From Balneola sp. (GTDB taxonomy: Bacteria > Bacteroidota > Rhodothermia > Balneolales > Balneolaceae): a stretch of 64,000 nt of DNA. A program made the translations under genes and the position numbers. The stretch lies in contig NZMW01000001.1 in the NCBI GenBank assembly GCA_002694685.1, positions 620,001 through 684,000 of the forward strand. The letters are read 5' to 3'. Positions 1 through 9,666 of the stretch are shown one piece after another; the stretch's first letter is position 1; each line of letters begins with the position of its first letter. Under the pieces are notes generated by a model, which made no database searches, was not told the DNA's origin, and saw only the letters and a list, made by a program, of their open reading frames with translations.

Positions 1-1167
1 TCCTACTCCCCAAACGAAATCCTGATTGGCAAAGAAAGTGAGATTTAATGCTGATGGAATTCCAAACCCAAAACCGGCTCCACATATAATAAATGTGGCC
101 TTCTTACGGTCGGTTCCCATATCTACAAATACTTTAACCGCCATTTCAATCATAGATATCAATGAGCTAAAGGCTGCAAACGTTAGACCAAGAAAGAATA
201 GAATAGCAAAGATGCCGCCTCCTCCCATTTTAGCAAACAGCTGCGGCATCCAGATAAAGGTTAAACCTGTAGAGGCAGGGCCTGAAGTTTTCATAACCTC
301 CAATATCTCTCCACTTCCCATTTGTGGGCTTAAAGTCCCAAATACCGTCGAGAAAATGATCATCGCTGATACCAGAGAAACGATGTTATTTCCAATACCC
401 GTCTGAAAAGCACTAATGGTCACGTCATCAGATTTTCGCATGTAAGCCGCATAAGTAAGAATCAAACCCCACGCTGCTCCAGTGTCCCAGGCGTTCTGGG
501 TTAGAGCTTCCAGCCAGATTTCAGGTTTCTTCAACGTTGCCCAGTCTGGGGTAAACAAATATTCCAGACCTAATCCACTGTTCTCCAGCGAAAGTGCTTT
601 AATAAGTGATACTACAAGAACCAAGAGTAATGATGGAATCAGAACCTTATTCACTTTTTCAATAGAGGAGATTCCTTTAATTACAATAAAGCCTCCGACC
701 CCCATCACAAAAGCGTGACCTATTATTGGGAAGTTAGATCCCTGAAAGCCTTCCCATATCATATTAGCCTGCTGCAGGTCTGCGGGTAAAGCTGAGGTAA
801 TGGATGTGATTAGATAATAGACACACCAGCTGGCAACCACACTGTAGTAAAACATAATAGCGGTGGCAACAAATGCCACAAAACCACCAAGCCAGCCTTT
901 TTTCTTTCCGATTAATTCAACAAAAGAACCTACAACCCCTTTCCGGCCATTACGTCCCATTCCATATTCAGCGATAATAAGAGGTATAGACCAGAGGATT
1001 AGAAAACAAGCCCAGGCAAACAGAAAAGCTCCTGCTCCTTCTTCTCCTCCGTTTTGAGCTGCGATTCTTGGAAATCTCCAAATATTACCCGTCCCAACTG
1101 CAATACCAAGTACACTTAATATCATACCTAGCTTAGAAGAAAAACGTTGTTTTGAATTTGCCGACAT
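1..1167 (-). CDS. Sodium-dependent symporter, NSS/SNF family (3' end cut by the window)
   Basis: Reading the minus strand from the ATG at 1167 gives 389 codons without a stop up to base 1. The N-terminus, MSANSKQRFSSKLGMILS followed by VLGIAVGTGNIWRFPRIAAQ, carries the NSS/SNF signature (unwound TM1 Na+ and substrate site, GTGNIWRFP). Further hydrophobic segments follow at regular spacing, including a TM6-like stretch with NAWDTGAAWG. The family moves amino acids or related solutes into the cell with Na+; the substrate cannot be read from sequence. The C-terminal helices lie outside the window. It is divergent from the DUF2723 gene across 176 bp. Confidence 0.9.
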   Translation of the reverse strand, partial: MSANSKQRFSSKLGMILSVLGIAVGTGNIWRFPRIAAQNGGEEGAGAFLFAWACFLILWSIPLIIAEYGMGRNGRKGVVGSFVELIGKKKGWLGGFVAFVATAIMFYYSVVASWCVYYLITSITSALPADLQQANMIWEGFQGSNFPIIGHAFVMGVGGFIVIKGISSIEKVNKVLIPSLLLVLVVSLIKALSLENSGLGLEYLFTPDWATLKKPEIWLEALTQNAWDTGAAWGLILTYAAYMRKSDDVTISAFQTGIGNNIVSLVSAMIIFSTVFGTLSPQMGSGEILEVMKTSGPASTGLTFIWMPQLFAKMGGGGIFAILFFLGLTFAAFSSLISMIEMAVKVFVDMGTDRKKATFIICGAGFGFGIPSALNLTFFANQDFVWGVG

Positions 1168-1248
1168 AAAGATGTTTTAAAGTTTAAAATACCATTCGAA
1201 CTTTCCCGTTTTAGCTGCGAGAAGTTTAAATTCTTATGTATCTTAGAT

Positions 1249-1279
1249 TTTGATTAGTATTAGGCTGTGCTTATAATTG
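1249..1279 (+). promoter_or_regulatory. Bacteroidota-type promoter for the DUF2723 gene
   Basis: TTTG at 1249-1252, a 19-base spacer, then TATAATTG at 1272-1279, one mismatch from TAnnTTTG. It sits about 64 bases before the ATG at 1344. The match to the -33/-7 consensus is seen; its use is inferred. Confidence 0.5.
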
Positions 1280-1343
1280 CGAGCCTATCATAAAATGTTA
1301 TCCACGAATATCCAAACTTTTTTGAGCAGTTAAACAAGATTTC

Positions 1344-4322
1344 ATGTTTTCAGACCATAAAACAACCAACAAGTACCTCGCTCTCTTTACCTTTATTGTT
1401 TCACTTGTCATTTATACGCTAACACTCGCGCCTACGGCCAGTTTTTGGGATGCCGGTGAGTTTATAGCTGTAGCACATGGCCTTCAGGTTAATCACCCGC
1501 CGGGAGCACCTTTTTATTCTATAGTCGGTCGCATCTTCTCAATGTTCATGCCTACTGAATACATTGCCCTTAGCATCAACTTTATAAGTGCGCTGAGTTC
1601 TGCATTAACGGTGATGTTTTTATATCTGATTGTGGTACGACTTGTACGCGAATGGAAAGGCGATCCTGATGAAATGGATATCATGGATAAAATCGGGATG
1701 TATGGCGGTGCTTTGGTTGGCGCACTTAGCTTTATGGTTACCGACACCTTTTGGTTTAGTGCAGTTGAGGCCGAAGTGTATGCCATGTCGATGTTCTTCA
1801 CCTCTATTGTAGTTTGGATGGCATTAAAATGGGCTGAAAATTACGATAAGCCTTATAATGAAAGGTGGCTGGTTTTGATTGCCTACATGTTCGGTATAGC
1901 TATTGGAGTTCACTTGCTGAATTTGCTGGCCCTCTTCTTTGTAGCACTCATAGTGTACTTCAAGCTTAAAGAATTTGAGTGGAAATCGTTTTTGTTGATG
2001 GGAGTCGGTTCAGTCATAGCCTTCTTCACGGTATATCCATTTACCATCCAAAGTATACCCACCATCGCTAACAGCGTAGATGATGCTACTTATGGACTTA
2101 TCGGACCGCTTACGTTCATCTTCCTCTTTATGGCCACCGTTGCCTATGCTATTTACTATACCCATAAAAACAAAAAGCGCATCGCCAATATCGTTGCCAT
2201 CAGTTACGCTATGATCTTGATTGGGTTCTCTTCGTACTCAGTAATTATGATCCGCTCTATTGCAGATCCTCCCATTGATGAAAATGACCCTGAGACGGTA
2301 GAAGCTTTTATCAGTTATCTGAAAAGGGAACAGTATGGTGCTACTCCCATTTTAAAAGGAAATAATTTCAACGAGCAAACCGGTCAGATTGATCGCAACA
2401 ATGAAGAGTTTTTTCCGCGCCGTTATTCACCTGCACCAAATCACCTAGAATATTATGCGCAGTACGATTCTGACTGGGATTACTTTTGGGATTATCAGGT
2501 AAACCATATGTATATCCGGTATTTCAACTGGAATTTCATTGGAAGGGAAGCTGATATCCAAGATGCCGGCTGGAGGTCCGGCATTCAGGAGCCTCAGTAC
2601 CCAGACAACCCCGCCAGTAATGCCTATTTCTTTATACCATTCATACTTGGTCTTTTTGGAATGATTTTCCATTTCACCTCCGACTGGAAACGAGCTTCAG
2701 CCATACTCGCACTCTTTATAGTCACCGGTCTGGCCATTATTGTGTTCCTTAATCAACCACCCTATCAACCCAGGGAGCGTGATTATGCCTATGTGGGCTC
2801 CTTCTTTGCCTTTGCAATTTGGCTTGGGCTGGGGGTCACTGGAATCATCGAGATGATTAAAGAATATGCCAATAATAAATTTATAGGCTATGCAACTGTG
2901 GCTTTATGTCTGTTGGCTTCACCTGTATGGATGGGTTATCAAAATTGGGATGACCACGACCGCAGCGAGCGATATGTAGCACCTGATTATGCGAGAAATT
3001 TACTTGAGTCAGTGGCGCCAAATGCTATCCTCTTTACCAATGGTGATAATGACACCTTCCCTCTTTGGTATGCTCAGGAAGTGGAGGGAATAAGAACTGA
3101 CGTTCGAATTGTTTGTCTGAGTCTGTTAAACACAGACTGGTATATCAAGCAGCTCCGTGACCAATGGTCACATGAGTCTGCACCTCTTCCTATTTCACTA
3201 TCAGATGATGAAGTGGAACGAGTTACTTCAGGGATCAGTCAGTGGCAACCTCAGGACATTGAAATCCCCGTAGATAAAGACATGCTTAAAAAAGCATTCT
3301 CTGAAGACATGAGCTACAAAGAAGCAATCGGAGTTAAGCCCGATACTTCCCTCCCGATCCTACAGAAAGGTGTTGATTTTGAAATGCCGGTAGATTCACT
3401 TGATGACTCTATTTCATGGACTGTGAATGGACGTTTCTATGGTCAAAATCAGCAAGGTCAGCGAATTTATTATCTACAGGTTCAAGACCGTTTGATCCTT
3501 GATATACTTCGCACCAATAACTGGTTACGCCCTGTATACTTTGCGAATACGGTCTCTAGTCAGAGTCAGCTTAATCTTCAGGACTATTTCCGTACTGAAG
3601 GTAAAGCCTACCGCGTGATTCCTAAAGACTTTGGAGCCAGCCAGGACGGTTATATAGATACCGACATCTATACAGATCGTCTTGAAAAGTTCCAGTTCCG
3701 TGAGTGGAATAATCCTGATTTATATATGGATGAAAACATTCGCAGAATGCTAAGCAACTACCGATTTAACTTCATGGCACTTGCCAAGCAGTATCAGAAA
3801 GATGGACAAGTTGATAGTGCTCGTTACTGGTTAAAATGGGGTGAAGAAAAAATTCCATTCAGAGCTTCAGAAACTAACACATCACTGAAACTTCTTTATT
3901 CGGTACGATATGCTCAGGTTGGCCTCGAAGAAGACGCATTCCGTCTTGCAAACTCAAGCAAGTCTGGTTTAGTTGAAATGCTGAACAAAAACTTAAACCG
4001 TTTTTCCAATATCGAAGCTGAATTCAACAGTCTGAATCAGGAATTAGAAACTGCAAAAGCACGTGGTGATATTCGAACTCAGCGTGAAATTCGTCCGCAG
4101 CTGCAGAAACTTAATAATGATGCTCAGCAGTATCTGACTGAAGTGCGTACAGCAAGGCAGTCGTTAGTGCTGGTTCAATATGCTTACTTCCAAAGTGGCA
4201 ATACAGAGGAAGCTCAAGCACTCGCAACTGAAGTTAACGCAGCAATGGGATCTAGTTTCCCTCCTATGCCGGATACAAAAGAAGCCAGTGAACAAGAAAT
4301 TAGCAGATATGGACTCAATTAA
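1344..4322 (+). CDS. DUF2723 family polytopic membrane protein (PMT/GT-C-like)
   Basis: A 992-residue protein. The N-terminal half is polytopic and opens with the DUF2723 hallmarks: a first membrane helix, then TLAPTASFWDAGEFIA and NHPPGAPFYSIVGR, around residues 25-65. An acidic Asp/Glu pair after the first helix is typical of GT-C enzymes that use lipid-linked sugars, so a role as a protein O-glycosyltransferase is plausible but unproven. Membrane segments continue to about residue 530. The soluble C-terminal part (about 540-992) has helical, TPR-like sequence near its end. Proteins of this family and length are common in Bacteroidota. A consensus-like promoter lies upstream. No other glycosylation gene is adjacent. 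Confidence 0.85.
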   Translation: MFSDHKTTNKYLALFTFIVSLVIYTLTLAPTASFWDAGEFIAVAHGLQVNHPPGAPFYSIVGRIFSMFMPTEYIALSINFISALSSALTVMFLYLIVVRLVREWKGDPDEMDIMDKIGMYGGALVGALSFMVTDTFWFSAVEAEVYAMSMFFTSIVVWMALKWAENYDKPYNERWLVLIAYMFGIAIGVHLLNLLALFFVALIVYFKLKEFEWKSFLLMGVGSVIAFFTVYPFTIQSIPTIANSVDDATYGLIGPLTFIFLFMATVAYAIYYTHKNKKRIANIVAISYAMILIGFSSYSVIMIRSIADPPIDENDPETVEAFISYLKREQYGATPILKGNNFNEQTGQIDRNNEEFFPRRYSPAPNHLEYYAQYDSDWDYFWDYQVNHMYIRYFNWNFIGREADIQDAGWRSGIQEPQYPDNPASNAYFFIPFILGLFGMIFHFTSDWKRASAILALFIVTGLAIIVFLNQPPYQPRERDYAYVGSFFAFAIWLGLGVTGIIEMIKEYANNKFIGYATVALCLLASPVWMGYQNWDDHDRSERYVAPDYARNLLESVAPNAILFTNGDNDTFPLWYAQEVEGIRTDVRIVCLSLLNTDWYIKQLRDQWSHESAPLPISLSDDEVERVTSGISQWQPQDIEIPVDKDMLKKAFSEDMSYKEAIGVKPDTSLPILQKGVDFEMPVDSLDDSISWTVNGRFYGQNQQGQRIYYLQVQDRLILDILRTNNWLRPVYFANTVSSQSQLNLQDYFRTEGKAYRVIPKDFGASQDGYIDTDIYTDRLEKFQFREWNNPDLYMDENIRRMLSNYRFNFMALAKQYQKDGQVDSARYWLKWGEEKIPFRASETNTSLKLLYSVRYAQVGLEEDAFRLANSSKSGLVEMLNKNLNRFSNIEAEFNSLNQELETAKARGDIRTQREIRPQLQKLNNDAQQYLTEVRTARQSLVLVQYAYFQSGNTEEAQALATEVNAAMGSSFPPMPDTKEASEQEISRYGLN

Positions 4323-4329
4323 GTCTTTC

Positions 4330-4361
4330 TTTTAAACTTATTGTCTGGTGCCGTATATTTG
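4330..4361 (+). promoter_or_regulatory. Candidate promoter before the 148-aa gene
   Basis: TATATTTG at 4354-4361 is a perfect TAnnTTTG -7 element. Twenty bases upstream is TTTT (4330-4333) in place of TTTG. It ends 20 bases before the ATG at 4382, so the leader would be very short. Confidence 0.4.
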
Positions 4362-4381
4362 GGCACACTAATTTATTACTT

Positions 4382-4828
4382 ATGATTCATCAGTTTACTA
4401 AAGAAAATATTGACGCCATAGGAAAAGTCCTTGGAACAACTCCAAAACCACTTGGGAATGATGTATTCCGTTTCGAAGTGAAAAATGAGGAAGAGCCCCG
4501 CAAATTGGCTCTGGAAATTCACCTTGGGCTTGACGTCAATGAAGAGCAAATGAACATGGTATCGGTGTATGCCTACAATACCTTTCTTCAACTCCACAAC
4601 TGCACTGCTTTTGTGGCTAGTGAAATGCTTCAGCAAGTTACCTTTTTCGGGAAGTCAGGATCTAAAACATCTGGCCTGATTGTTGAAAAAACAGCAGGGT
4701 GTAGCCTGTATGCCAACGTAGATAATTCCATACTTAGTGGCGATTTCACTCAACTCCCTGAAGACTTGATGATGTGCGGTATTGCCCTTTCTCTGACAGA
4801 GTCTATGGATGACGACTTCACCTTTTAA
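4382..4828 (+). CDS. Conserved-looking hypothetical protein, 148 aa
   Basis: I do not recognise a family. The product is soluble and acidic with no signal peptide or membrane helix. It looks like an alpha/beta fold: alternating charged helices and hydrophobic strands, with three cysteines in the second half. It has its own candidate promoter and ends 11 bases before ybeY, so it probably heads the transcript that includes ybeY and the DUF445 gene. A small cytoplasmic protein co-expressed with ribosome maturation is all the context supports. Confidence 0.7.
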   Translation: MIHQFTKENIDAIGKVLGTTPKPLGNDVFRFEVKNEEEPRKLALEIHLGLDVNEEQMNMVSVYAYNTFLQLHNCTAFVASEMLQQVTFFGKSGSKTSGLIVEKTAGCSLYANVDNSILSGDFTQLPEDLMMCGIALSLTESMDDDFTF

Positions 4829-4839
4829 AGGTCTATGAT

Positions 4840-5304
4840 TTGAGCAATGAAACTCCTTCTCCCCTTCAAATTTTTAATGAGAGTGAAGTAAAAGTTCCGC
4901 TTCGGCAAAAGAAGGCTGAGTCAATTCTTAACATGATCTCAGACCAGGAAAGCATAAGTTTTACTCTTGTTGAAATTGTTTTTGTGAGTGAAGAAGAAAT
5001 TGTTCGTATTAATAAAGAACATCTCGACCGGTATTATGTAACCGACATTATTTCATTTCGGTATGATGACGGGCAAGAATCAGATGATCAGTCGGCCATT
5101 GAAGGAACCCTGTACTGCTGTGCTCCTCGTATTATAGAACAATCAGCTGAGTTTAAAGAACCTGTGGAGCGTGAATTTCAACGAATTTTTATTCACGGCC
5201 TCCTTCATCTTGCAGGATATGAAGACACATCAGATAAAGAAAAAGCAGCGATGACCAAGCTCGAGAATAAATATTTAGCATTGGCAGAAGCAGCTAACAA
5301 ATAG
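4840..5304 (+). CDS. ybeY: Endoribonuclease YbeY (16S rRNA maturation)
   Basis: A 154-residue UPF0054 metalloprotein needed for 16S rRNA 3'-end processing and ribosome quality control. The metal site is HGLLHLAGYED: His119 and His123 are kept, and the third ligand position (129) is Asp instead of the usual His. To my knowledge this change also occurs in other Bacteroidota YbeY proteins, so it need not mean loss of activity. Upstream, the TDIISFRYDD segment matches the family core. The start is TTG at 4840; no in-frame ATG fits the expected N-terminus. It lies 11 bases after the preceding gene and 35 bases before the DUF445 gene. Confidence 0.92.
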   Translation: MSNETPSPLQIFNESEVKVPLRQKKAESILNMISDQESISFTLVEIVFVSEEEIVRINKEHLDRYYVTDIISFRYDDGQESDDQSAIEGTLYCCAPRIIEQSAEFKEPVEREFQRIFIHGLLHLAGYEDTSDKEKAAMTKLENKYLALAEAANK

Positions 5305-5339
5305 GGTGTTTCTTCGTACAGCATTCACAAAAAAAGCGG

Positions 5340-6479
5340 ATGGACAAAGAAGAAAATTCAAATATCATTAAAGAGCGGAGTAAACAATACGGAACCCAGC
5401 TTTGGGATCTAATTCGTACACAAGTAGATAAACATTCTTCTGTTCCGGAAACCATATCGGAACAAAGCATCCCTCCCAAGAAAGTAAGTGAACATCGCTG
5501 GTTAATGAACTTGCTGTTTATAGTTCCCTATATTTTATTAGCCGTATTTGGGGTTTCTTTCTTTTGGGACTTTAATGGAATGTCGGCTACTCTGTTTGAT
5601 CTCTCCTTTTCCTTTGAAGGACTACTTCGCATAATTAGCATAAGTGGCCTGATTGGTTTTTTGACGAACTGGCTGGCTATCACTATGCTCTTTCGTCCCA
5701 CCCACCGACGGCCAATATTAGGTCAGGGACTTATTCCCGCACAGAAAGACCGGATTGCCTATCGTTTAGCAAGCGCAGTTTCTGAAGACCTTATCAATCC
5801 TGAAATAATAAAACATAAGATTCAGGAATCCGGAGCTATTGCAAAGTATCGGGAGAAGGCTACCGTTTACGTAAAGAATATTATCGATGACCCGGAATTC
5901 AGGGAAAACCTTAAGGCGTTGGTCGTTAGCTATGTGGATGAGATGATTGCAGATCCTGAAGTAAGATCCTCTATAGCCCAAAAACTTATCCGCCAAATTG
6001 ATGACGCCATCGATGAAAATTCATTCGAGAAAGTTGCCCTCAAAGCCTACAGTTTTTTAAAAGGTCAAGAGATGCAGGATTTAGTTGAAAGTGCTCTTAT
6101 TAAACTCCCAACCGGCATTGAGAATGGATTGAATAAGATGGATGTCTTTTTGGATGAACTCCCGGACAAACTGGATGAGCATGGCGCTGTAATTGAAGAG
6201 CTGGTGACTAATCTTTTGTACAAACTTATCAACCAGCTTGATGTACATGCGCTTGTAGAAGACAATCTGCGGCAATACGACGAAAAGAAGCTTGAAAAAC
6301 TCATCAAAAATGCCAGTAATGATCAGCTCCAGTACATTCAGTATTTAGGAGCCGTTCTCGGTACTTTTGGGGGCTTTATTATTTGGGAGCCGGTTGCCAG
6401 TCTTGTTGTTTTAACCGTTATTATTGGTTCAACTGTTGCTGCAGATATTGTTCTACATAGAATGAAACAGAACATTTAA
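5340..6479 (+). CDS. DUF445 family membrane protein
   Basis: A 379-residue protein with membrane segments near residues 58-78, 95-120 and at the C-terminus (about 345-375). The stretch LIGFLTNWLAITMLFRP followed by HRRPILGQGLIPAQK is the DUF445 signature (YheB/YjiN type). The long middle part (about 150-330) is helical, charged and probably soluble. The family's function is not established; an envelope role is a guess. Same strand and close spacing with ybeY suggest co-transcription. Confidence 0.85.
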   Translation: MDKEENSNIIKERSKQYGTQLWDLIRTQVDKHSSVPETISEQSIPPKKVSEHRWLMNLLFIVPYILLAVFGVSFFWDFNGMSATLFDLSFSFEGLLRIISISGLIGFLTNWLAITMLFRPTHRRPILGQGLIPAQKDRIAYRLASAVSEDLINPEIIKHKIQESGAIAKYREKATVYVKNIIDDPEFRENLKALVVSYVDEMIADPEVRSSIAQKLIRQIDDAIDENSFEKVALKAYSFLKGQEMQDLVESALIKLPTGIENGLNKMDVFLDELPDKLDEHGAVIEELVTNLLYKLINQLDVHALVEDNLRQYDEKKLEKLIKNASNDQLQYIQYLGAVLGTFGGFIIWEPVASLVVLTVIIGSTVAADIVLHRMKQNI

Positions 6480-6520
6480 ACGTTGGTATTTATCAAAATA
6501 AAATAACCTGATACTTTTTT

Positions 6521-8191
6521 ATGAATCACTTTTCGAAGCTCTTCACCCTTCTTTTTCTGGTACTTTTTTCAATCAGCTGTGCCGGAACTAAATCTACTTT
6601 AACCACAGAAACAACAACTTCCGAAAACACTGAATCAGAGGTGAATTCGGAGACTGAAGTAGAAGCTGTTTCCGCTGCTGAAACCTGGCATCTCACTCCT
6701 GCCAATTCCACGCCTTATTATGGTACCGGTGTAGAAAAAGCTTATGCAGAGCTATTAGCCGATAAGGCTCCTGGAGAAAAGGTAATTGTAGCTATCATTG
6801 ATTCGGGTACAGATATCGAACATGAGGATCTGGAAGCCAATGTTTGGGTGAATGAAGATGAAATCCCCGGAAACAGAACCGACGATGATGGAAATGGTTA
6901 CGTAGATGATGTTTATGGCTGGAACTTCATTGGGGGCCCGGATGGCTCGCACGTTAATAAAGACACCTATGAGCTCACCCGTCTCTATTCCAAGCTGAGC
7001 AATAAGTATATGGGTATGAGTAAAGATTCAGTTTCGGAAGAGAACCTGGAGGAATACGAATATTATCAGGAAATAGAAGAAGCCTATAACAGAAGAGTAG
7101 AACAGAATAACAGGAACCTAAATCAGGTTGGGCAGTCAGCACAAGCTATTTTGTTTGCCAAACAAACACTGAATGTCTCAAACATCGATTCCGTATCTAC
7201 CGAAGACCTGCAAATTTCAGAAGGTGATACTCAGCAAATGCAACAGGCCAAACAAATCATGAGCTACCTTTTGAATAACGGTGCTACTGAGTCTGATATC
7301 AGTGAACTTCAGGAATATTACGAGCACCTTCAGGGCTTAGCTAATTATGGATTAAATCCGGATTTCAACCCAAGAGATATTGTCGGCGATGATTATGACG
7401 ATCTCAGAAACCGTTTTTATGGAAATAATGATGTAATCGGTCCCACCAGCGATCATGGAACACACGTTGCAGGAATTGTTGGGGCCATCAGAGATAACAA
7501 CCTTGGCGCCACCGGTATTGCTGATATCGAGCTTATGATTCTTCGTACCGTCCCTGACGGCGATGAACGAGATAAAGATGTAGCTAATGCTATTCGCTAC
7601 GCTGCAGAAAATGGAGCCCGTGTGATTAACATGAGTTTCGGAAAAGGCTACTCCCCTCGAAAATTTTATGTAGATGATGCGATTCGCTATGCCGATAGCG
7701 TAGGGGTACTTATGATTTCAGGTTCAGGAAATGGAAGTGAAAATGTTGATTCTACTGACTCATACCCAACCCGTTACTATGATGACGGTGGATTTGCGAC
7801 CAATTACCTCCGTGTTGGAGCTTCTTCCTGGCAATCTGATTCCATGCTGGTAGCTAGTTTCAGTAACTACGGCAAAGAAAACGTAGATATTTTTGCTCCG
7901 GGCGTAGATGTCTATTCTACTTATCCCAATAACGAATATAAAATGGAAAGCGGGACAAGCATGGCTTCACCGGTAGTTGCGGGTGTCGCAGCTTTAATTA
8001 TGTCTTATTACCCTGAACTATCTGCAACTGAGGTTAAGAGCATTATTTTAGAAACGGTAACCAAAGTTGATCAAGTTGTTTATAAGCCCGGAACTCAGGA
8101 AGGCATTCCTTTTTCTCAACTATCTTCTACCGGCGGAATTATCAATGCCTATGAAGCTCTAAAACTAGCCGAAGAAAGGTCTCAACAATAG
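6521..8191 (+). CDS. S8 family subtilisin-like serine protease, predicted lipoprotein
   Basis: A 556-residue subtilase. The N-terminus is a lipoprotein signal ending in SISC, so Cys20 is the likely lipidated residue, followed by a Ser/Thr/Glu-rich linker. The triad is complete: Asp94 in IDSGTD, His312 in DHGTHVAG and Ser480 in SGTSMASP. The distance from Asp to His is unusually long because a helix-rich, Gln/Glu-rich insert of about 160 residues (about 145-305) separates them. An oxyanion-type region with GSGNGSEN precedes the Ser motif. Expected location is the periplasm or the outer-membrane surface; the substrate is unknown. The next gene follows after 4 bases. Confidence 0.93.
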   Translation: MNHFSKLFTLLFLVLFSISCAGTKSTLTTETTTSENTESEVNSETEVEAVSAAETWHLTPANSTPYYGTGVEKAYAELLADKAPGEKVIVAIIDSGTDIEHEDLEANVWVNEDEIPGNRTDDDGNGYVDDVYGWNFIGGPDGSHVNKDTYELTRLYSKLSNKYMGMSKDSVSEENLEEYEYYQEIEEAYNRRVEQNNRNLNQVGQSAQAILFAKQTLNVSNIDSVSTEDLQISEGDTQQMQQAKQIMSYLLNNGATESDISELQEYYEHLQGLANYGLNPDFNPRDIVGDDYDDLRNRFYGNNDVIGPTSDHGTHVAGIVGAIRDNNLGATGIADIELMILRTVPDGDERDKDVANAIRYAAENGARVINMSFGKGYSPRKFYVDDAIRYADSVGVLMISGSGNGSENVDSTDSYPTRYYDDGGFATNYLRVGASSWQSDSMLVASFSNYGKENVDIFAPGVDVYSTYPNNEYKMESGTSMASPVVAGVAALIMSYYPELSATEVKSIILETVTKVDQVVYKPGTQEGIPFSQLSSTGGIINAYEALKLAEERSQQ

Positions 8192-8195
8192 AATA

Positions 8196-9647
8196 TTGCC
8201 AGACTCAAACCCACAATATGACGCAGTAGTTATCGGTTCAGGTCCTAATGGACTAAGTGCAGCTGTTCGTCTATCTCAAGAGGGTTTAAAAGTCATAGTA
8301 TTAGAAGCTAAACCGACCATTGGTGGCGGAACCCGAACACAGGAACTAACGGAACCGGGTTTTCTGCATGATGTCTGTGCAGCTGTAGTTCCAACAACGG
8401 CAGGATCGCCTTACTTAAACTCTCTTGGATTAGATAAGTATGGGCTAGAGTTCATTCACCCTGAAATTCCCTATGCCCACCCTCTTGATCATGGAGGTGC
8501 AGCCATCGCTCATCGATCAATTGAAAAAACTGCGGATGGTCTTGGAGTAGATGGCCGTGCCTACAAACGCCTTTATGGAGAGTTTGTTGACCATTGGGAT
8601 TACCTCTCTAAGGATGTTTTCGGAACTCTGCGCCTACCTAAGCATCCGCTATTGATGGCTCGGTTTGGTTGGTATGGCCGGTATTCTGCTAAGCATTTAA
8701 CAAATTCATTATTCAAGACAGAAAAGGCTAAAGCGTTGTTTGCAGGTTGTGCGGCGCACAGTATCATGCCACTCACCAATGCTTTTAGCGCTTCATTTGG
8801 ATTGGTTTTAGGAAGTTCAGCTCACTCAGTTGGGTGGCCCATCGCCAAAGGCGGTACTGCTTCCATAACAAATGCTTTGGCTGAGCTTCTGAAAGCAAAT
8901 GGCGGGATTATCCAAACAGATCATGAAGTAGATTCTTTGGATGATATACCTTCCGCAAAAACAGTTTTATTTGATTTGACCCCTCAACAAATTTCTAATA
9001 TTGCCGGTGATCGGATTCCAAAAAAATACAAAGAGAAACTCGATGCCTTTGAATACGGGCCCGGTGCCTGTAAGGTAGATTGGGCATTATCTGAACCGGT
9101 TCCATGGACCAATGAGGAATGCAGAAAAGCCGGCACTCTTCATCTTGGTGGCACTTTTGATGAAGTGGCAGAAGGTGAAGACGTTATTTGGAAAGGTAAA
9201 CATCACGACAAACCGTATGTTTTACTTTCTCAGCCTAGTCTATTTGACGGCACTCGTGCCCCAGAAGGAAAGCACACCCTTTGGGCTTATTGCCACGTTC
9301 CTAACGACTCCAAAGAAGACAGAACCGAGGTCATTGAAAATCAGATAGAGCGATTTGCTCCCGGTTTCAAAGATACCATTATCAGCAAGAATACTATTAC
9401 CGCACAGGGTTTTGAGCAATATAATTCGAACTACATCGGCGGTGATATCAATAGTGGTGCACAGTATTTCAAACAACTCTTTGGTCGGCCAGTTTTGAAG
9501 TGGAACCCTTATAAGATGCCGGTAGACGGAATGTACATTTGTTCTTCTTCCACCCCGCCGGGCGGTGGCGTTCATGGGATGTGTGGCTACCATGCAGCTC
9601 AATCTGCACTCAAAAATGAATTTGGAATTTCGTCTGATAAAAGCTGA
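8196..9647 (+). CDS. FAD-dependent oxidoreductase, phytoene-dehydrogenase-like (COG1233 type)
   Basis: A 483-residue flavoprotein. The Rossmann dinucleotide fold is at the N-terminus (VVIGSGPNGLSAA, residues about 11-23), with the acidic residue binding FAD ribose in VIVLEAK shortly after. GGGTRTQELTEPGF and the C-terminal PPGGGVHGMCGYHAA are typical of the phytoene desaturase/PYROXD2-like superfamily. The substrate is unknown: this branch is broad, and the gene is 12 kb from the carotenoid-type cluster, so I do not call it CrtI. The start is TTG at 8196, 4 bases after the protease stop. The iron permease gene begins 19 bases downstream. Confidence 0.82.
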   Translation: MPDSNPQYDAVVIGSGPNGLSAAVRLSQEGLKVIVLEAKPTIGGGTRTQELTEPGFLHDVCAAVVPTTAGSPYLNSLGLDKYGLEFIHPEIPYAHPLDHGGAAIAHRSIEKTADGLGVDGRAYKRLYGEFVDHWDYLSKDVFGTLRLPKHPLLMARFGWYGRYSAKHLTNSLFKTEKAKALFAGCAAHSIMPLTNAFSASFGLVLGSSAHSVGWPIAKGGTASITNALAELLKANGGIIQTDHEVDSLDDIPSAKTVLFDLTPQQISNIAGDRIPKKYKEKLDAFEYGPGACKVDWALSEPVPWTNEECRKAGTLHLGGTFDEVAEGEDVIWKGKHHDKPYVLLSQPSLFDGTRAPEGKHTLWAYCHVPNDSKEDRTEVIENQIERFAPGFKDTIISKNTITAQGFEQYNSNYIGGDINSGAQYFKQLFGRPVLKWNPYKMPVDGMYICSSSTPPGGGVHGMCGYHAAQSALKNEFGISSDKS

Positions 9648-9666
9648 GATAAGCGTATCTTAAACC

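Noticed and set aside
26-1057. Plus-strand open frames at 26-406, 482-718 and 863-1057
   Set aside because: They lie opposite the clear NSS transporter frame on the minus strand, and their translations resemble no family.
6512-6519. TACTTTTT as a -7 promoter element for the protease gene
   Set aside because: It ends one base before the ATG, so the transcript would start inside the coding region.
9240-9602. Minus-strand 120-codon open frame
   Set aside because: It is the shadow of the conserved C-terminal end of the FAD oxidoreductase.
8196-9647. FAD oxidoreductase as a carotenoid desaturase of the cluster at 20.7-24.4 kb
   Set aside because: It belongs to a broad superfamily, is 11-12 kb away with unrelated genes between, and shows no specific CrtI feature I can point to.
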